Shown here: positions 34,671 to 45,160 of the stretch, piece after piece
Layout: each line of letters opens with the position of its first letter
Numbering within the stretch: the stretch's first letter is position 1
NCBI RefSeq assembly: GCF_037126465.1
Contig: NC_088202.1
Coordinates: 98,239,962-98,303,961, forward strand
DNA: 64,000 nt
Direction of reading: 5' to 3'
DNA from: Ornithodoros turicata
Taxonomy: Eukaryota; Arthropoda; Arachnida; Ixodida; Argasidae
Program-made: the position numbers and the translations under genes
The notes under the pieces: generated by a model
The model's input: only the letters and a program-made list of their open reading frames with translations
Database searches by the model: none
What the model was told of the DNA's origin: nothing

Positions 34671-35191
34671 CTCATGATTTCGGGTGATGCATTTGGGGCA
34701 CTTTTTTCTGCCCTCAGAGCGAGCTGTAAGTTCGGATGATGCCAACTCAGTGAGAGCCGTGTGTTCGCGCTATGCATCAAGGAGGAGTCCTCGCCCCTCT
34801 AGGGGTAGGGCAGTCTTATGGCTCCTGCTCGGAGAGACCGAGTCAGAAGTGCTCCTAGTGCGTAGCGCCTGTCTGGTGAAGCCAGGTGCTGATAGCCCCA
34901 GGGTGGTTCTTGTGTGGAACTTGGACAGGGCGGAAGCGCTCTCGCAGGTGCATCAAAATAAATCACCCGAATTCGCCATCAGTGTTTGTCTGCACAACGC
35001 GTATCACGTAATATTCTCCACGTCGTTTGGCCACTGATCTATAAAGTATATGGCTGGATCGCGCATAGGGTGCGCAAGAGCGTGGTCACCGGCCGCCATA
35101 TTGGTGGGCCCAATGCATCCTCTCGTCTGCATTTGGTTCAAGCGGGGCTGCCCGCCTTTTGTTTAATTTCCTTTAAATTAGAGGGCATTCC
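34671..35191. other. No gene recognised upstream of the THAP pseudogene
   Basis: There are moderately GC-rich short open frames and no motif. It may include the 5' region of the THAP pseudogene. Confidence 0.4.
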
Positions 35192-35640
35192 ATGCCAGCT
35201 TGTTGCAGTTTTGGGTGCACTTCACGCACTGACAGAGAAAGGGGGATAACTTTTCACAGGTAAGCTCTTCATTTTGAGGAAAAATCGTGTTTATTCGTAT
35301 CGCATGCATCTGACAACTCAAACTTGCTTGCACTGCTACTTCGCTGGTGCCATGAAGTACTAAGAAATTATGTTTGGCTGCTCTTATAAATCTCAAAACC
35401 ATGTATTTTCTATAAACAATGTGCTTGTGCTATACAGGTTCCCTCACAGTCGCCCAGATGTTCCGAAGAAGCGAGTGCAGAACCTGAGTCGCAGAAATTG
35501 GGACACCATCTAAATCTTGGGTGCTCTTCAGCAAACACTTTGAGGAGACCTGTTTCGATCGTACAGGGCAAATTGTACGACCCTAGAGTGACGCTGTGCG
35601 TACAAAGTTTGACTTTCCACAGCACCTCCTAAAAGGAAAC
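35192..35640 (+). pseudogene. THAP-domain gene, two-exon pseudogene
   Basis: Exon 1 (35192-35259) encodes MPACCSFGCTSRTDRERGIT and ends FH with the donor CACAG|GTAAGC. Exon 2 starts at 35438 after TATACAG and continues RFPHSRPDVPKKRVQNLSRR. The junction restores the THAP hallmark FHRFP. The C2CH motif needs C..C from exon 1 and C-x2-H from exon 2; the region SKHFEETCFDRTG is in a shifted frame after a 1-bp insertion near 35500, and at the Cys position of the C-x2-H pair it has Phe (LFSKHF). A TAG stop also interrupts the end near 35585. It is therefore dead. It belongs to a different THAP type from the 26.7- and 52.9-kb genes. Confidence 0.75.
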
Positions 35641-36684
35641 ACAATAGTAACACGTTAGAATTTGCTGGGGTACCTGTAGAAATGTGCGGTAGTTCTAAGC
35701 GTGGTAGTTGATCCAACGAGCTCAGTACAAGTCGTCAGAAATATAACATCAGTCAACATACATATGGCAGAACTATATGCAACAAAATTAATGGTACAAA
35801 ATAATTTACACTCCCTGCTAGGCTACATGTGATCTTTTGTAAGGCTCATGACAATGAAAGAAACAGCTTCCTAACAAAATTTTGCTATATTGATGTTCTC
35901 AATTTTAGTTGGTGGAGATTACAACAGCTCTGAAGTTGTGCATCCCGTAGAATGAGGTTTGAATAGGTTGGGCGCAAAGTCACAGAGAATTATGCTATTT
36001 TTTAGGAACTCGATCACATTGCACATGCTGGAGTGAACTGACAGACCACTGCTTTTTGCTTTTATGGTTCCTCGCAATGTAATTTTACATTCACTACCTA
36101 AACCTTCAAAGTGAGGTCCACGATTTGATTATTCAAGATAGTCGAAGTCTAAGGTCTGGGTCCTGTGGCGTAATATTCGAACATGTAGACAATAGATACT
36201 AGCTCGTTAGGTGTTTCGCACGCACTGCAAAGAGGTATTAATAATAATGATGAATGAAAAATAATTTCTAGGTTTTCATTGCTGTGCCCACTGACATCCA
36301 TCATGACCTCCACGGGCACCTGTTCGAGTGCCCTCCTGAAGAAAACGTCATTCACCTCATGAAGGTTATAGCTAACTGCCATGGCAAGATTCGACTTCAG
36401 CATCTTGCAAGGGGCACACGGAGAACGTAAATGACAGACCACGACTACGACAGAAGCCCTCACGAATCATAGTATTCAAATATCAATGACAATGACTCAT
36501 GGACGTAGAACTCATGTGTTTCAATATTAATTTTTAATATCTACATGTCATGTTTACAGTGAAGTTACTGTGCCGTTTTATCCAATTTTATCTCGGTATC
36601 ACTTGCAGCAATGTGAAGCTAAGTATGCCAATTTGCTCCACTTTTCTTGTAATTTGTGAGGTAGGGTGGAAGTAAATAAACTGC
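35641..36684. other. No clear gene; possible C-terminal transposase fragment
   Basis: An open plus-strand stretch around 36310-36432 encodes CPPEENVIHLMKVIANCHGK then IRLQHLARG and a stop. It faintly resembles C-terminal ends of THAP/P-type transposases, and it lies downstream of the THAP pseudogene. This is weak and I do not call a gene. Confidence 0.25.
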
Positions 36685-36732
36685 ATTCTGCTGCGGGAGA
36701 TGCAGACGCGGTGACCGAAAATGATGAACGTA

Positions 36733-38049
36733 CACTCTAAATCGTTTTACACCTTAAAGGGTGTAAATCAAAATGTTCGTGGCGCACACCTTTTAAGGTG
36801 TATTTTAACACCCTCATGGTAATTGGGGTGTAGAGGGTGTAACGCTGAATAAAACTGCTGGGTTTGTGGCAATATGCTGGTAACTGTGTATTCACAATTA
36901 CCAGCATATTGCATGTAATCACATTGAGGTCCATATATGTATGCACATCAAGGTGACTAAATGTGTGTGAACATGCACAGCCGACAAACAGACAATCATG
37001 TATGGCATGGCAGCTGTGTATGGCAATGAAGCATGGCAGCTGAATATAGCCTTTCGTGAAATTGTAGACCTTCTCATGAGCAGGCACCTCCCCCATGTGC
37101 ATGTTAATTACTTAGAACGTCAAATTTATTCATTTCTTCAAGGATTTGCAGTGTGGTACCCACAAATATCTAACCCCTGTAAAGTGCATTACATTGTTCA
37201 TTAACCGCGACTCATCAGGATGTTTGGTCCTCTCCTAGCTCTATGGTGTATGCGTTTCGAAGGGAAACACTAGCATTTTAAAGATGTTGCTAGAAAAACT
37301 CGAAATTTTAAGAACGTAACCCTTTCATTAGCAAGAAGACGTACATTTTATCAAATGTATGTGTGGTCGCAACCCTTCATCAGAAATGCCACATCTACTG
37401 ATGGTTCCAAGGAGATACTACTTCAACATGCCCCAGAAGCAATTCAGAGTTACATTCATGACCGTGATATTCACGCAGAATCTATAGTCTATGTGAAAAG
37501 TGCAGTTGGTAATGATAACGCATTTGCTGTTAGCTGTGTTGTTGCAAACGAACCTTCCGAGGAGGACTTGCCCGTGTTCGTTGAGATTGCAGGCATATCT
37601 GTAATTAACTCTGATACCATTTTTCTCATACAAACATTAACTGCAGTTGAGTATGATGCGCACTGTCATGTATTTGTTCTGTCAGTGGTGGAGTATGTAT
37701 GAGGAGCAACGTGTTTTATGAAATTTAAGCACTATCTCGACAGATCTTCTAAATCTGCATATATTATCTGATGGTAGACGTGTTGTAAATCCACGCCATG
37801 CACTTTTGTAATGTAATTTTCCGTTCCCTGTTGTTGTATATATTTACTTTTGTTCATGTGATCGAAAATAAACATACTCCCTTTATACACCCAGGCGACA
37901 CACTAATGACCATATTTCACCTGAGGGTGTAGTACACCATTGTTACACCCTCAGGAACTTCCAAAACAAAGTTGTAGGGTGTGAAAGGTGTGTGATCTTT
38001 GTTAATACACCTATTTTACACCTTTAAAGGTGTGAAACGATTTAGAGTG
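36733..38049 (+). mobile_element. CACTC (EnSpm/CACTA-like) element with truncated transposase
   Basis: The ends are CACTCTAAATCGTTTTACAC at 36733 and the inverted match GTGTGAAACGATTTAGAGTG ending at 38049, flanked by TA on both sides. ACACC/GGTGT iterons are repeated many times in both subterminal regions (36750-36845, 37890-38035). It carries the C-terminal part of a transposase with two stops. It was inserted into an older Arg-rich repeat: the left flank ACGCGGTGACCGAAAATGAT matches 30766-30781. Confidence 0.85.
36998..37702 (+). pseudogene. EnSpm-like transposase C-terminal region, two internal stops
   Basis: A single reading frame of 235 codons is broken only by TAA at 37202-37204 and TAG at 37271-37273. 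It encodes GNEAWQLNIAFREIVDLLMS, then KVHYIVH, then RLIRMFGPLLALWCMRFEGK, then NFKNVTLSLA. This order (H-x-HYPR, FGPL..LWCMRFE.KH..FK) marks the C-terminal part of animal EnSpm-type transposases as I know them. The tail (SIVYVKSAVGNDNAFAVSCV...EDLPVFVEI) has no known domain. Both stops fall where Tyr or Ser codons are expected, so they are point mutations. The N-terminal two thirds, including the DDE residues, are missing. Confidence 0.7.
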
Positions 38050-38070
38050 TATAGGGGGCGTGCGGCCGAT

Positions 38071-38243
38071 CAGTGGTGTCTCCAGAAACCCAAGCATGGG
38101 GGTGTTGTAAAAGAACGTATCATTAGCAACATGTGTCTAAAGCTGAAATAGCGACACCCTTCAAATAAGCTAGTAGGCGCTGTCAAACATTTGGGAGGCT
38201 GTTTGGGGGGGGGGGGGGTAAGGAGGGTCTGGATAAATCACTG
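38071..38243. mobile_element. hAT-type MITE
   Basis: The ends are CAGTGGTGTCTCCAGA and, inverted, CAGTGATTTATCCAGA. The flanks CGGCCGAT (38063-38070) and CGGCCTAT (38244-38251) differ at one base, an 8-bp duplication. A poly-G run lies at 38205-38218. It is non-coding. Confidence 0.75.
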
Positions 38244-38500
38244 CGGCCTATAATGGGAGGAAGCGGCGTGCGACAACGCGTACCGCTATTACGCTCGGCC
38301 AGATGTTCAGAAATGCCTCTAAAGAGTACAGTGACTCCAAGAAGAAGTGCACGCGTTTGCAGGCGAAACCCGTGTTTCTCCACAAGGCCGTTGCGCTGCA
38401 CGCAAATCACGTTCGGTCACAGCGCAGAGACTGCCATTCGTCTGCTGCAATGCCATTGCATTTCGTGCGCGTATCGCAGTGCGCCAGAGAGCACAGTGAT
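38244..38500 (+). pseudogene. Arg-rich repeat fragment, continuation of the interrupted copy
   Basis: GGAAGCGGCGTGCGACAA and GATGTTCAGAAATGC align with 30787-30850. Together with 36685-36727 this is one older copy into which a CACTC element and then a hAT MITE were inserted. The frame is broken. Confidence 0.5.
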
Positions 38501-39640
38501 TTTTGTTTTCATGCAATCTCTTTTATCCCACAAAAATAACAAGTTACGCAGTGTTACTTTTACTTATGGATAAACGGTATTAATGGTGATCATTATCGAT
38601 AACACGAAAGGAAAATTAAGATGAAATAAGAAAACTGCACATACCGAAACGACCATAACAACATGATGACGAAGGCAACGGGTTCAGTTTGAGCAAATTA
38701 AGTAAATACTCCAAACGAAATAAGTAATTAACACTGTAGGAACCACGCACAAATGGTTTTCCGCATCTACGTAGTTCATTTTCCCTGCACTACGAGAAAT
38801 TTAGAATTGCTATCTGAAACTACTACATAAGGATACACAAGAGAGACATATGGGTACGAAGGCATCGGACATGGAACTCGATTTGTTTATGCCACATCCA
38901 GACGCAAATTCTACTCTATCTTTTTGGCCTGTTCGCTTAATGACAGACATGTATTTATAAACGTCTCACGAGTCACGAGCCGTTTCCCAGTGCGCTTCGA
39001 TAGATTGTCTATTCCAATAGGAAATTCTTTTCCCGGACCGCAGATCCTTTGCAATGCGCATTAATAATTCAACCGACCCTGAATGTGACAGAAATACATC
39101 CCCCGGGTATAGTTATGACAAGCATCCCGTTTGGGAACTCATAATCCGGCATAAATTTCGATAATGCCTTTTTGATTGAAGCCTTCCTTCGGCGTAAGCT
39201 CTGACGAACATTTCAGGAGCTTTCGCTCTCGTATTCAACGTCATGTGCGACCCTGGAAGGGAACAATCTCCCAAATACAGCTTTTCATGTCTTCATTTAT
39301 TTTTTTCCCATATCCTTTATCGCTCGGGAGCAAGGAGGCACGGGAAGCAGTCTGCGATTAAAGCGACATTAAATTGTGGCCTGACCGTAAAGGAGCGAAA
39401 CTGCTGTAGATTTTTACATCCTGGCCCCCAGAACGGCAGATATTTGCAAGTGAAGGCAGTTTTTGACGTCAGCGCAAGTTATCCTACAACTTCCTTATTG
39501 CCACCTATACCTTTAGCTTTTACAAGGCCTCTCCAGGTAGCAGCGAAGGACACGCTCCTTTGACGCCAGGGAGTACGCGTACTTTTTCATCCTTACAAAA
39601 TTAATCGTTCGTGGCTTTACGTCGCAAGACAACCATTTCA
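38501..39640. other. No gene recognised
   Basis: AT-rich sequence with short open frames. No domain or repeat pair was recognised. Confidence 0.5.
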
Positions 39641-39644
39641 ATTC

Positions 39645-40170
39645 ATTTCATTTTATTAAGGTGCCCATAAACGGTCCAAGAGGCCGTGCAAGGACGACCA
39701 ATATAACAGACATACACAACAGCAGACTAAGTTAGCAAGTACTGGTTAAGAACCTTTTGAATTTTGTAACGTTTGAAATAAACAGGGCACTATTAGGAAC
39801 ATGATGTACATTAGTAAGTAAACATTGCAACCGTATTATTGGGTTTAGTAAATTCACTTGAGTCACTTCGAACATCTGACGATGTCTTAGTTGCCTAGCG
39901 GAAGTATAGAAGCAAATTGTTCGGGTTAACCTTTCGGAGTCAAAAATGCCATCCACACACTTGTAAAGGAAGATCAAATCACGAGATGTACGTCTACAAT
40001 CTAACGACTCCATATGACAGCGATTTAAAACTCTCAAGTATTCATAATAGAAACGTCTTCCTAAATATCTGTCATAATAGATTCGGATAAATCTGCGTTG
40101 TGCATCCTCGACCTTAGATGACAGAACTAGACCAATACTATTCCACACTACCGAACAATATTCAAGCCTC
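39645..40170 (-). pseudogene. LINE reverse transcriptase C-terminal fragment
   Basis: The minus frame 40148-39732 (138 aa) encodes the post-RT region of a non-LTR element: WNSIGLVLSSKVEDAQRRFI, then NRCHMESLDCRRTSRDLIFL and YKCVDGIFD. This is the usual ...E..QRRF...L..LSL..RR...DL.FL.K...G pattern. The frame runs to its natural stop, with a 3' UTR to about 39645 (TTTTATTAAGG). It is 5'-truncated; the catalytic core is absent. Confidence 0.7.
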
Positions 40171-40225
40171 GGGATAATAACCCCACAATGGTCTTAACAA
40201 AAGTGTTGACGGTGTAAAGAGCACG

Positions 40226-40503
40226 GACCGAAGCCAGATTTCTGCTCCAAAATTGCAAGCGTGGTGAAGCGAATAAGCAGCCAATGAGTATTCCAACGTA
40301 AAGGTGACAGTAGCAACGGTGGTGGTAAGGAGGTAAGGTAAGGTAAGTAAGGTGAGGTAAAGTGGTGGCAAGGTGGTGGTATACCACAAGCAAGCTGGTG
40401 TCTGGTGCACCTGCGGCATGGCGTGTGTGGCTTTTTCACAGCGACAGCTATTAGTGTCTCGTTTCCCGCGATCGCGGCCAGCGTCAGCGGCGTCCGCAGA
40501 AGG
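40226..40503 (+). repeat. Dispersed repeat, copy 1
   Basis: This stretch is ~90% similar by eye to 42747-43021, from GACCGAAGCCAG to GTCCGCAGAAGGA, including the GGTAAGGTAAGTAAGGTGAG simple repeat and ACCACAAGCAAGCTGGTGTC. In the second copy it lies just inside a Harbinger-type MITE end, so it is probably that MITE's interior. Confidence 0.75.
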
Positions 40504-40559
40504 AGGGATTGGATCAGAAAAGGAGGGAGGCTGAACCATGCCTTTCTCGCTATTTTACA

Positions 40560-40721
40560 CGACGGTTGCGTAGGATCAGTGTGGATGAGTCGAAGCTTGC
40601 GCCGCGAGGCAATTATGGTCATACATTAGCCTCGAACTCGCTACCGAAACTAATTAAAGGAATGCCAGTACCAGCTACTTCGCTCAAAAGTAGTACAATA
40701 CGAGCGTCGCTACTAATATAA
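40560..40721 (+). pseudogene. LINE C-terminal end fragment
   Basis: The open stretch encodes ISVDESKLAPRGNYGHTLAS then NSLPKLIKGMP and a stop. The R.NYG..SLA..LPKL pattern is a common ending of Jockey/CR1-type reverse transcriptases. The upstream part is replaced by the dispersed repeat. Confidence 0.5.
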
Positions 40722-42130
40722 AAAAAGTAACGCCATACCCCAAACGCTAGCGCGCTTCGTTTTCTTTCTCTTGCGAGAGTTTACAAACTCTCGATACGTC
40801 AGAACTTTTCCACCTCTGCCTGGAGGAACTTGAATAAACGTCGAGGCCAGCTCACACAAGCGCGACACTTAGACCTCCGCACCATAGAACAAGCAAGGCA
40901 ATTGTCAAAGAAGGGAGAGCTCACCACTCACTGGCTAACTTGTTTTCTGTGGAACGGTAACTGAATCATATTGAACAACCTATATGAGCTAAAATATTGT
41001 AACATCGACAGAAATGCTTCACCCACGTCCCCTTGACATCATATCGCACCCACGCATACACAAAAAGGAAGTAACAAGCGTAAACAGCATTTCATTAAAT
41101 GACCATGGTGACCTTATATGTCGTGTTATTTTATACCTCTCTCTTCCACACGGGACAATGTTGTGTTTTCCTGCTGCAAACAATGAAGCTGAAATTAAGA
41201 ATCTCAAACATGTCATCGACTAATGCACAAGATGTCATCGACGTCATCAACAGCTCCGCGGTCCCTTCTGCAACTAAAAAGTTGTCCCACGGTTCATATC
41301 ACTCATACTTAAAGTTTTACGCAGCAGAGAGACAAGGATAGGAAGAACTTTTAAATAATAAAACTTTAATAATAAGAATGTAATAATAAACCTTTAAGTA
41401 TGACTTACCAACTACCCCGTTTCTCTACCATATTCATATCACTCAGTATCGGCTACCGATACGTATTTCGCAAAATAATTGAAGAGGTATGCGAGTACAC
41501 GCATGAAAATGCAACTGGATAGATTCTGAGATGTCAGAAGAGGATGGCATTACTCATTTATTCGGTGAGGCTTAACTTACAGAGTAATTTAAATCGTAGA
41601 CTAACGTCAGACATGTGTGCACGAATGATAGGCGAACAAAATGAGAAGATAACCGTTCTGTTGGTATCTTGCGTTTCATCCTGACTGTGTTCCACGTTTT
41701 CCATCCTATTAAAACCGTCGCGGAGAAAAAGATCGCCGTACCCAAATTTGTAGCGAAAACACTCTTTCTGCTACCAATATGCAGCGTTGCTGATCGCTGC
41801 TCCACTACTTAAAAAGTGATGAGTACAGTAGTGACGCCACTATAGTAGCGCCGTTATGTACAACACTGGGTAATATATCGGATGAGTGTGCTAAGGCGTG
41901 CGAAGAACGAGTGTTTCTTGCACAGGTAGTAATTGATTACATAGAGATTTAAAATCCAGTACGTGTCGACTACGCAGACTGCTACGAAACACGAACTACC
42001 TCGAAAGTAGCAAAATATAAAATACTTGGGTGTCGCGCAACAAAAGAAGGTGGTAGTGTCACATTGCCGAGCAGCTTGACTGCCGTTGTGGCTTCTCGTA
42101 GTTCTGGGCCCTTTATGCGATATCGGGAGA
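40722..42130. other. No gene recognised
   Basis: AT-rich, with short open frames. No TIR, LTR or domain was recognised. Confidence 0.5.
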
Positions 42131-42134
42131 CTTC

Positions 42135-42440
42135 TAGGGTATTTCTTCTTCTTTTTTTTCTTTGTTAGTGCCGCGATGCAACTGTGGCTATGAGCGGCGT
42201 ACAGATGTGGACAGATGTTGAGAGGACAGCAGGAAGGAGCGGGGAACAGGGGTGTTAGTATGCGTTCTGGGCCGACTTCAGGGGGAACGGTGCCGACATG
42301 GAAAGTCTTCAGAGAACTCAGGGAGAACCCCAGACAGCACAGCCGGTAGTAGGATTCGAACCCACCACCTGCGAGTCTTCAGCACGACCGTGGCTAACAC
42401 TAACGAGCAGGACGCCTTAACCCGCTCGGCCATGCCGCTG
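42135..42440 (-). mobile_element. tRNA(Ser/Leu)-derived SINE, copy 3 (best preserved)
   Basis: On the minus strand CGGCATGGCCGAGCGGGTTA (A box) and GGTGGGTTCGAATCCTACTA (B box) are close to a real Ser/Leu tRNA, with a long variable arm between. A body of about 200 bp follows to TTGTTAGTGCCGCG (plus strand) near 42160. The body and 3' tail show it is a SINE, not a tRNA gene. Confidence 0.8.
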
Positions 42441-42675
42441 ACAGCATCCGGCGTAAACCCATAGAAAATTTCTGTGGAAACCGGATGAGCTCTCAGCAAG
42501 ATGACGACTAGATGCTGATGATGATGATGATTAAGGTTTTTTTGGCGCATTAGCGACAAAGGCCATAGTGCGCCAAGACAATGGTATGGATGGTTAGTAG
42601 TTTAAAAGGAACGACTAGATGCACAGACGTAATATACAGATATGCCTTATTCTGCGCTGGGATCTTGCAGTATCA

Positions 42676-43021
42676 AGCTTGAACCGCATGGCACGAAAAT
42701 CTGCAGAATTATTCCCGAATTCAAATCGGGACCGAACCTTTTCCGTGACCGAAGCCAGGTTTGTGCTCCAAAATTGCAAGCGTGGTGAAGCGAATAAGCA
42801 GCCAATGAGTATTCAAACGTAAAGGTGACAGTAGCAACGGTGGTGGTAAGGGAGGTAAGGTAAGTAAGGTGAGGTAAAGTGGTGGTAAGATGGTGGTATA
42901 CCACAAGCAAGCTGGTGTCTGGTGCACCTGCGGCATGGCGTGTGTGGCTTTTTCACAGCGACAGCTATTAGTGTCTCGTTTCCCGCGATCGCGGCCAGCG
43001 TCGGCGGCGTCCGCAGAAGGA
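42676..43021 (+). mobile_element. Harbinger-type MITE, left part, with dispersed repeat copy 2
   Basis: AGCTTGAACCGCATGGCACG at 42676 matches the end of the MITE at 14699, and AATCGGGACCGAACC follows as in that element. From 42747 the sequence is the dispersed repeat also found at 40226. No right end is seen nearby; a matching right end occurs at 45060-45160, so the two may be halves of one element split by later events. Confidence 0.5.
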
Positions 43022-43289
43022 AGCAGTGAGAGGAGGGGAGTGAAGAGGTCGACACAAGGCGCGCCGAGGGAAGAGGAAGAAAGTGGCGCTTGAATAAAAA
43101 AAGACCCTTAGTAGTGATTCTGCTTCAGACGCCATGGAGATACCGGGTCCTACTGATGCACAAGCTTTGCAGCCGGAGAGCGCAAGGCAGCGCAGCAAGC
43201 TTTGCGGCTTTGCAACCGCGTGGCCGGAGTAGCCATCTACTACATGCGTGATTGGGTCAACCCTTCGCACCTAGACCTCTTTGGTGACT

Positions 43290-44255
43290 GTGAAGATGTG
43301 GGTGAGGTGTGTGCGGCGCAATTTGAGATTGGGCTTATCGTCGTGGCCGCCTATATTTTGCCTAGAGTAGCTTGATGGGCTTGTTGGTACATGACTCAGA
43401 GAACAAGGAGCAGTCAAAAACAGGGACAACGACACAAGAAGACACACACACAAACAAACAGAGGCTCCACTATCAACAAGTTTTTACTGAACTACACAAG
43501 CACGTTTATAACCAATGGTATAGAGGGGAAAAAAGAGGGGAAATGAACACGTAAGGGTCCGCGGTTGCGTTCCAGAGTTTCCGAGAACAAAGATTAGAGG
43601 ACGATTCAAATCCAAGAGTGAAAGAGAAATTTTCGAGGCCTTTTTGATAATGAAGTATGGGTCTGATAAATGTGTTAGTGAGCCGTCGATATCGCTAACA
43701 AGGGAAGAGTTTGGGTTCTTGGAATGCAGACTAAAAGCTGGAGTTGAGTAGTTAGATCCGGTTGTTCCTCGTGTTTTTATGGCCCCCACGTGTGTTCCGT
43801 TTTTGCCCCCTTTTTTCCCCCTCTATACCATTGGTTATAAATGTGCTTGTGTAGTTCAGTAAAAACTTGTTGATAGTGAAGCCTCTGTTTGTTTGTGTGT
43901 CTTCTTGTGTCGTTGTCCCTGTTTTTGACTGCTCCTTGTTCTCTGAGTATATTTTGCCCCCACTGCAACAGTTCCGCGAGTTATAACATACCTCACCTAC
44001 GCCTTAGCAGTCCACATGCCATCACATATACTGCTGCTGGGGGACTTTAACATCGACGCAAAGACCACCAACTTCATCGCCGTTCTACAAGACGCGTTGA
44101 TGTTGAAACTGGCCACCAGAACAGGGAACGTAACAACCTCGAGAAATACCTGCATTGATTTGGTCTTCTAAAACCGAGACGTCGTCAAGAATATCGACCA
44201 CATCATCACTCACATCACAGATCACAAGGCAGTACTTGTCACTCTAAAGTAGTTG
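43290..44255 (+). pseudogene. LINE endonuclease (EEP) domain fragment, split by a foldback element
   Basis: Left piece, ~43305-43362: CAAQFEIGLIVVAAYILP. Right piece, 43948-44252: TVPRVITYLTYALAVHMPSH then ILLLGDFNID (EEP motif GDFN) and ITDHKAVLVTL (the S/TDH motif), with one internal stop (near 44170). The two pieces abut exactly at the 11-bp duplication TATATTTTGCC. The enzyme would nick target DNA for LINE insertion. This copy is dead. Confidence 0.7.
43363..43947. mobile_element. Large foldback retroelement with 11-bp target duplication
   Basis: TATATTTTGCC occurs exactly at 43352-43362 and 43948-43958. The unit starts TAGAGTAGCTTGATGGGCTT GTTGGTACATGACT (leader), followed by a ~150-bp arm (43397-43545) that is repeated inverted at 43793-43947, with a ~240-bp unique centre. 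The arms share GAGAACAAGGAGCAGTCAAA and TACACAAGCAC words. The leader resembles those of the hairpin elements at 1962, 2639 and 14048. The centre has no recognised domain. Confidence 0.8.
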
Positions 44256-44343
44256 TGCATGCATCAGCAATAAAAGTGTCAACATTCACCCACAACAGCT
44301 GTCGTTGATATTCGCGTTATACAACCGCAGCCGTCCTGTTTGC

Positions 44344-44366
44344 TTTTTTTTTTTTTTTTTTTTTTT
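44344..44366 (+). repeat. Poly-T run
   Basis: About 23 consecutive T. It may be the A tail of a minus-strand retroposon, but no body was identified. Confidence 0.7.
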
Positions 44367-45059
44367 TACTTTTGAATTTGGTATGGCTGCCGTACGCGTC
44401 AACGAGAAACGGAGGGATTTGTGGGAAGGTTGGTCGCCAGAGTTAAAAAAATGCAGCACATTTGTGAATCGAAGGCGGACTGAGCTGTTGTTGCATTCGT
44501 AATACTACTCAATAAATGTTACCAAAGAGTAATCAGCGTTAAGAGATATCGCAGTAAAGTACTCGCTGTCGCTTTTCGTCCCTTATCCACACAAGTCCAA
44601 CCCTGGCCGAGCGAGTTGCGCACTGCCGAGCTCTCGGGTGACGCAAAACCGGAACTTTATTTTATCATGCTGATTCAAACACAGCAGACGTATTTACACG
44701 CGTGTGAAATGGTGCCACAAAGCATAAATTGTTAAAAACGGAAAAAAGTGCTATGGGGAAACAATATTGTGTTGATGGATGGCGTATACACCAATTCAGG
44801 AAGCTAACGAAAATGAGAAGCGGAAGCCGTACAGATAGGTGGATACACTCAGCGATTCCACAGTTTCGTATCTTGGCGCCTCTAGTTTTGCGGAGTCACC
44901 ACAGCCAGGAACTGTTTGTCTGACATGAAAGACCAGTGAAAGGAAAAGTAAATAGCCAGTGCCACGAACTTACGCCCAAATATAATCCACGTACAATCGA
45001 ATTACACGGCAGATGATGTAATCGAAGTGAGCAGTAATGTTAGTGTTCGGCCGAACATC

Positions 45060-45160
45060 GGTGTCTAGTTCGATGACGTACGGTGATGCACGAAAAAAGT
45101 TCGGTCCATGTTTCGGTTCAGGCAGCATTCGGCTAGTTTTTCGTGTCACGCGGTTCCCGT
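45060..45160. mobile_element. Harbinger-type MITE, right end
   Basis: AAAAAAGTTCGGTCC, GTTTCGGTTCAGG and TTTTTCGTGTCACGCGGTTC match the right arm of the MITE at 14699-15136. The sequence is followed by TTA. The partner left end is most likely at 42676; its flank is TCA, not TTA, so the pairing is unproven. Confidence 0.5.

Noticed and set aside
42676..45160. One 2.5-kb Harbinger MITE spanning both matched ends
   Set aside because: The two ends match the family, but flanks are TCA and TTA and the interior holds unrelated LINE and foldback pieces, so I list the ends separately.
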